A stretch of DNA of 32,718 nt from Treponema sp. (GTDB lineage: Bacteria; Spirochaetota; Spirochaetia; Treponematales; Breznakiellaceae): contig QKCO01000082.1 in the NCBI GenBank assembly GCA_003245635.1, forward strand, positions 1 through 32,718, given 5' to 3'. Below are positions 31,617 to 32,718 of this stretch, piece by piece. Under the pieces are notes generated by a model. That model ran no database searches. It was not told the DNA's origin and was given only the letters and a program-made list of their open reading frames with translations. Position numbers and translations under genes: made by a program. The first letter of the stretch is position 1. The number at the start of each line of letters is the position of its first letter.

Positions 31617-32281
31617 ACCGGATCAGAGTGATGCTCGCCGACGACCAGCGGCTATTCGTCGAAAGCCTCAAGTCCGTGCTGGAAACCCGCGCAGAGGACG
31701 TATCCGTCATCGGGATCGCGAAAGACGGCGCCGAAGCCGTAGAGATGGCGATCCGCCTGAATCCGGATATCGTGCTGATGGATTTGCGAATGCCGGCCAT
31801 GGACGGGGTCGAAGCCACCAAGCGCATCAAGGAACGCGCCCCCGGGATTCAGGTCGTGATGCTGACGACTTTCGACGACGACGAGTACGTCAGGGAAGCG
31901 CTCCTCTGCGGAGCGGTCGGATACCTGCTCAAGGACATTCCGCCGAGCGAAGTGATCGCGTCGCTGCGGGCAGTGAAAGAAGGGTCCGTCCTCATCTCCG
32001 CACCCATCGCCGCGAAGCTGATCGGCCGCATCGCGGAACTGGAAGACGCGCCCCATCATCCGGAACGAGCGGAGCGGGACCCGGGCAAGCTGCAGAGCCT
32101 GAGCGGCCGGGAGAGGGAAGTGCTCGACCTGCTCGCCGAAGGACTCGACAACCGAGAGATCGCCGACAGGCTGTTTCTCGCGGAACAGACCGTGAAGAAC
32201 CTGGTGAGCATGATCTACTCGAAGATCGGCACGCACAACAGGATCTCCGCTATGAAGATCGCCTCGGGCGAGGACTCATGA
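31613..32281 (+). CDS. NarL/LuxR-type response regulator
   Basis: Protein of 222 aa. The receiver domain (1-120) has acidic pair ADD, phospho-acceptor Asp57 in LMDLRMP, Thr in LTTFDDD and Lys in LLKDIPP. The C-terminal LuxR helix-turn-helix is LSGREREVLDLLAEGLDNREIADRLFLAEQTVKN. AAGGAG lies 6 nt before the ATG, which overlaps the kinase stop (ATGA). Members of this class bind as dimers to inverted repeats, so the repeats at 30278-30357 are candidate targets. Confidence 0.94.
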   Translation: MNRIRVMLADDQRLFVESLKSVLETRAEDVSVIGIAKDGAEAVEMAIRLNPDIVLMDLRMPAMDGVEATKRIKERAPGIQVVMLTTFDDDEYVREALLCGAVGYLLKDIPPSEVIASLRAVKEGSVLISAPIAAKLIGRIAELEDAPHHPERAERDPGKLQSLSGREREVLDLLAEGLDNREIADRLFLAEQTVKNLVSMIYSKIGTHNRISAMKIASGEDS

Positions 32282-32308
32282 CGGCCGGGAACGCAGCGGG
32301 ATAAGACC

Positions 32309-32718
32309 TCAGAACCACATATCGTAGGTGAGCGGCACCGACCAGTAGACCGCGCCCGAATCCCGGACGTAGGCGTACTTGAAGCCGAGCCGGATGTAGC
32401 CGTTCTCGAGGTTCGCGCTCGCGAAGGGCATGGCGCCGAATTCGGCACCGGTCTCGGGGGCCAGGGATGTATCGGTGAGCCACCAAGCCTGCGCGCCGAA
32501 GGTGAGCGACTTGACCGGGTAGGTGACCTGGAAGCGCGTTTCCGCCTTGTATTCGGGAGCGAGGGTTCCCTTGAGGTCCACGATGAAGCGGAACGCGCCG
32601 ACGGGGATGGTCGAAGCGGCGAAGACGTTCTGTTCGCCGCCGTCGACGAAGAAGCCCTGGTAGCCGACCATGAGCGTCGCCGGAGAGAGCAGCTTCAGGT
32701 CGGCGGAGAACATCGCCT
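32309..32718 (-). CDS. Probable outer-membrane beta-barrel protein, C-terminal part only
   Basis: The gene runs off the right edge, and the last 135 residues are visible. They alternate polar and hydrophobic residues in short strands (for example LMVGYQGFFVDG, FRFIVDLKGTL, SLTFGAQAWWLTD, GYIRLGFKYAYVRD) and end YDMWF. A terminal Phe after a last aromatic strand is the usual outer-membrane barrel signal. The internal ATG at 32713 is unlikely to be the true start because the frame is open to the edge. The gene is convergent with the response regulator, 27 bp away, with no clear terminator between. The function is unknown. Confidence 0.7.
   Translation of the reverse strand, partial: AMFSADLKLLSPATLMVGYQGFFVDGGEQNVFAASTIPVGAFRFIVDLKGTLAPEYKAETRFQVTYPVKSLTFGAQAWWLTDTSLAPETGAEFGAMPFASANLENGYIRLGFKYAYVRDSGAVYWSVPLTYDMWF

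Noticed and set aside
1-32718. CRISPR arrays, tRNA/rRNA genes, insertion sequences, prophage or defence genes
   Set aside because: I looked for regular repeats with spacers, transposase or integrase motifs and structured RNA genes and found none.

Overview
The window is a stretch of GC-rich bacterial chromosome with tightly packed genes, dominated by solute uptake and signal transduction. The source is probably a spirochaete, a moderate-confidence inference. The supporting points are a sugar-binding protein with an AGGKSES-type mature N-terminus, several sugar-binding lipoproteins, a ChvE/GguAB-type transporter beside a LytS/YesN-type two-component system, and a likely outer-membrane barrel at the right edge. 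I see no rRNA, tRNA, insertion sequence, prophage or CRISPR array.

Left part (1-11783). Positions 1-110 carry small hairpins with GGA loops that resemble a CsrA-binding RNA. Next comes a chemotaxis receptor on the minus strand. Divergent from it is a sugar locus on the plus strand: a membrane-anchored binding-protein-like sensor, a LytS/YesM-type histidine kinase, a YesN-type AraC response regulator and a XylF-like lipoprotein, all joined by 4-8 nt overlaps. After a 190-bp control region follow chvE, gguA and gguB. The layout resembles the known XylFII-LytS-YesN control of xylose transport: the sensor complex reads periplasmic sugar and the regulator probably switches on the transporter.

Middle part (11784-20189). 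This holds a YqhA-family membrane protein, an ammonium-transporter/diguanylate-cyclase fusion, a phosphate transport pair (DUF47 protein and Pit), an amidohydrolase, and an ankyrin-repeat lipoprotein with a good terminator.

Right part (20190-32718). A TAXI-TRAP uptake system (fused permease and TAXI receptor) sits behind an unusually palindromic promoter region. Then come a CHASE-PAS-GGDEF-EAL protein, a tiny membrane protein divergent from a YgjP-type metallopeptidase, and a carbohydrate ABC operon (binding protein and two permeases, no ATPase). Divergent from that operon is a NarL-type two-component system. The shared 156-bp intergenic region contains a perfect 30-bp palindrome. The window ends inside a probable outer-membrane protein gene.

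Cross-cutting observation. Three signalling genes (starts at 2610, 14521 and 30396) lack a Shine-Dalgarno sequence and have a TGCTATxxx extended -10 element ending 6-8 nt before the ATG, so they may be transcribed as leaderless mRNAs. No gene-free stretch exceeds 300 bases.
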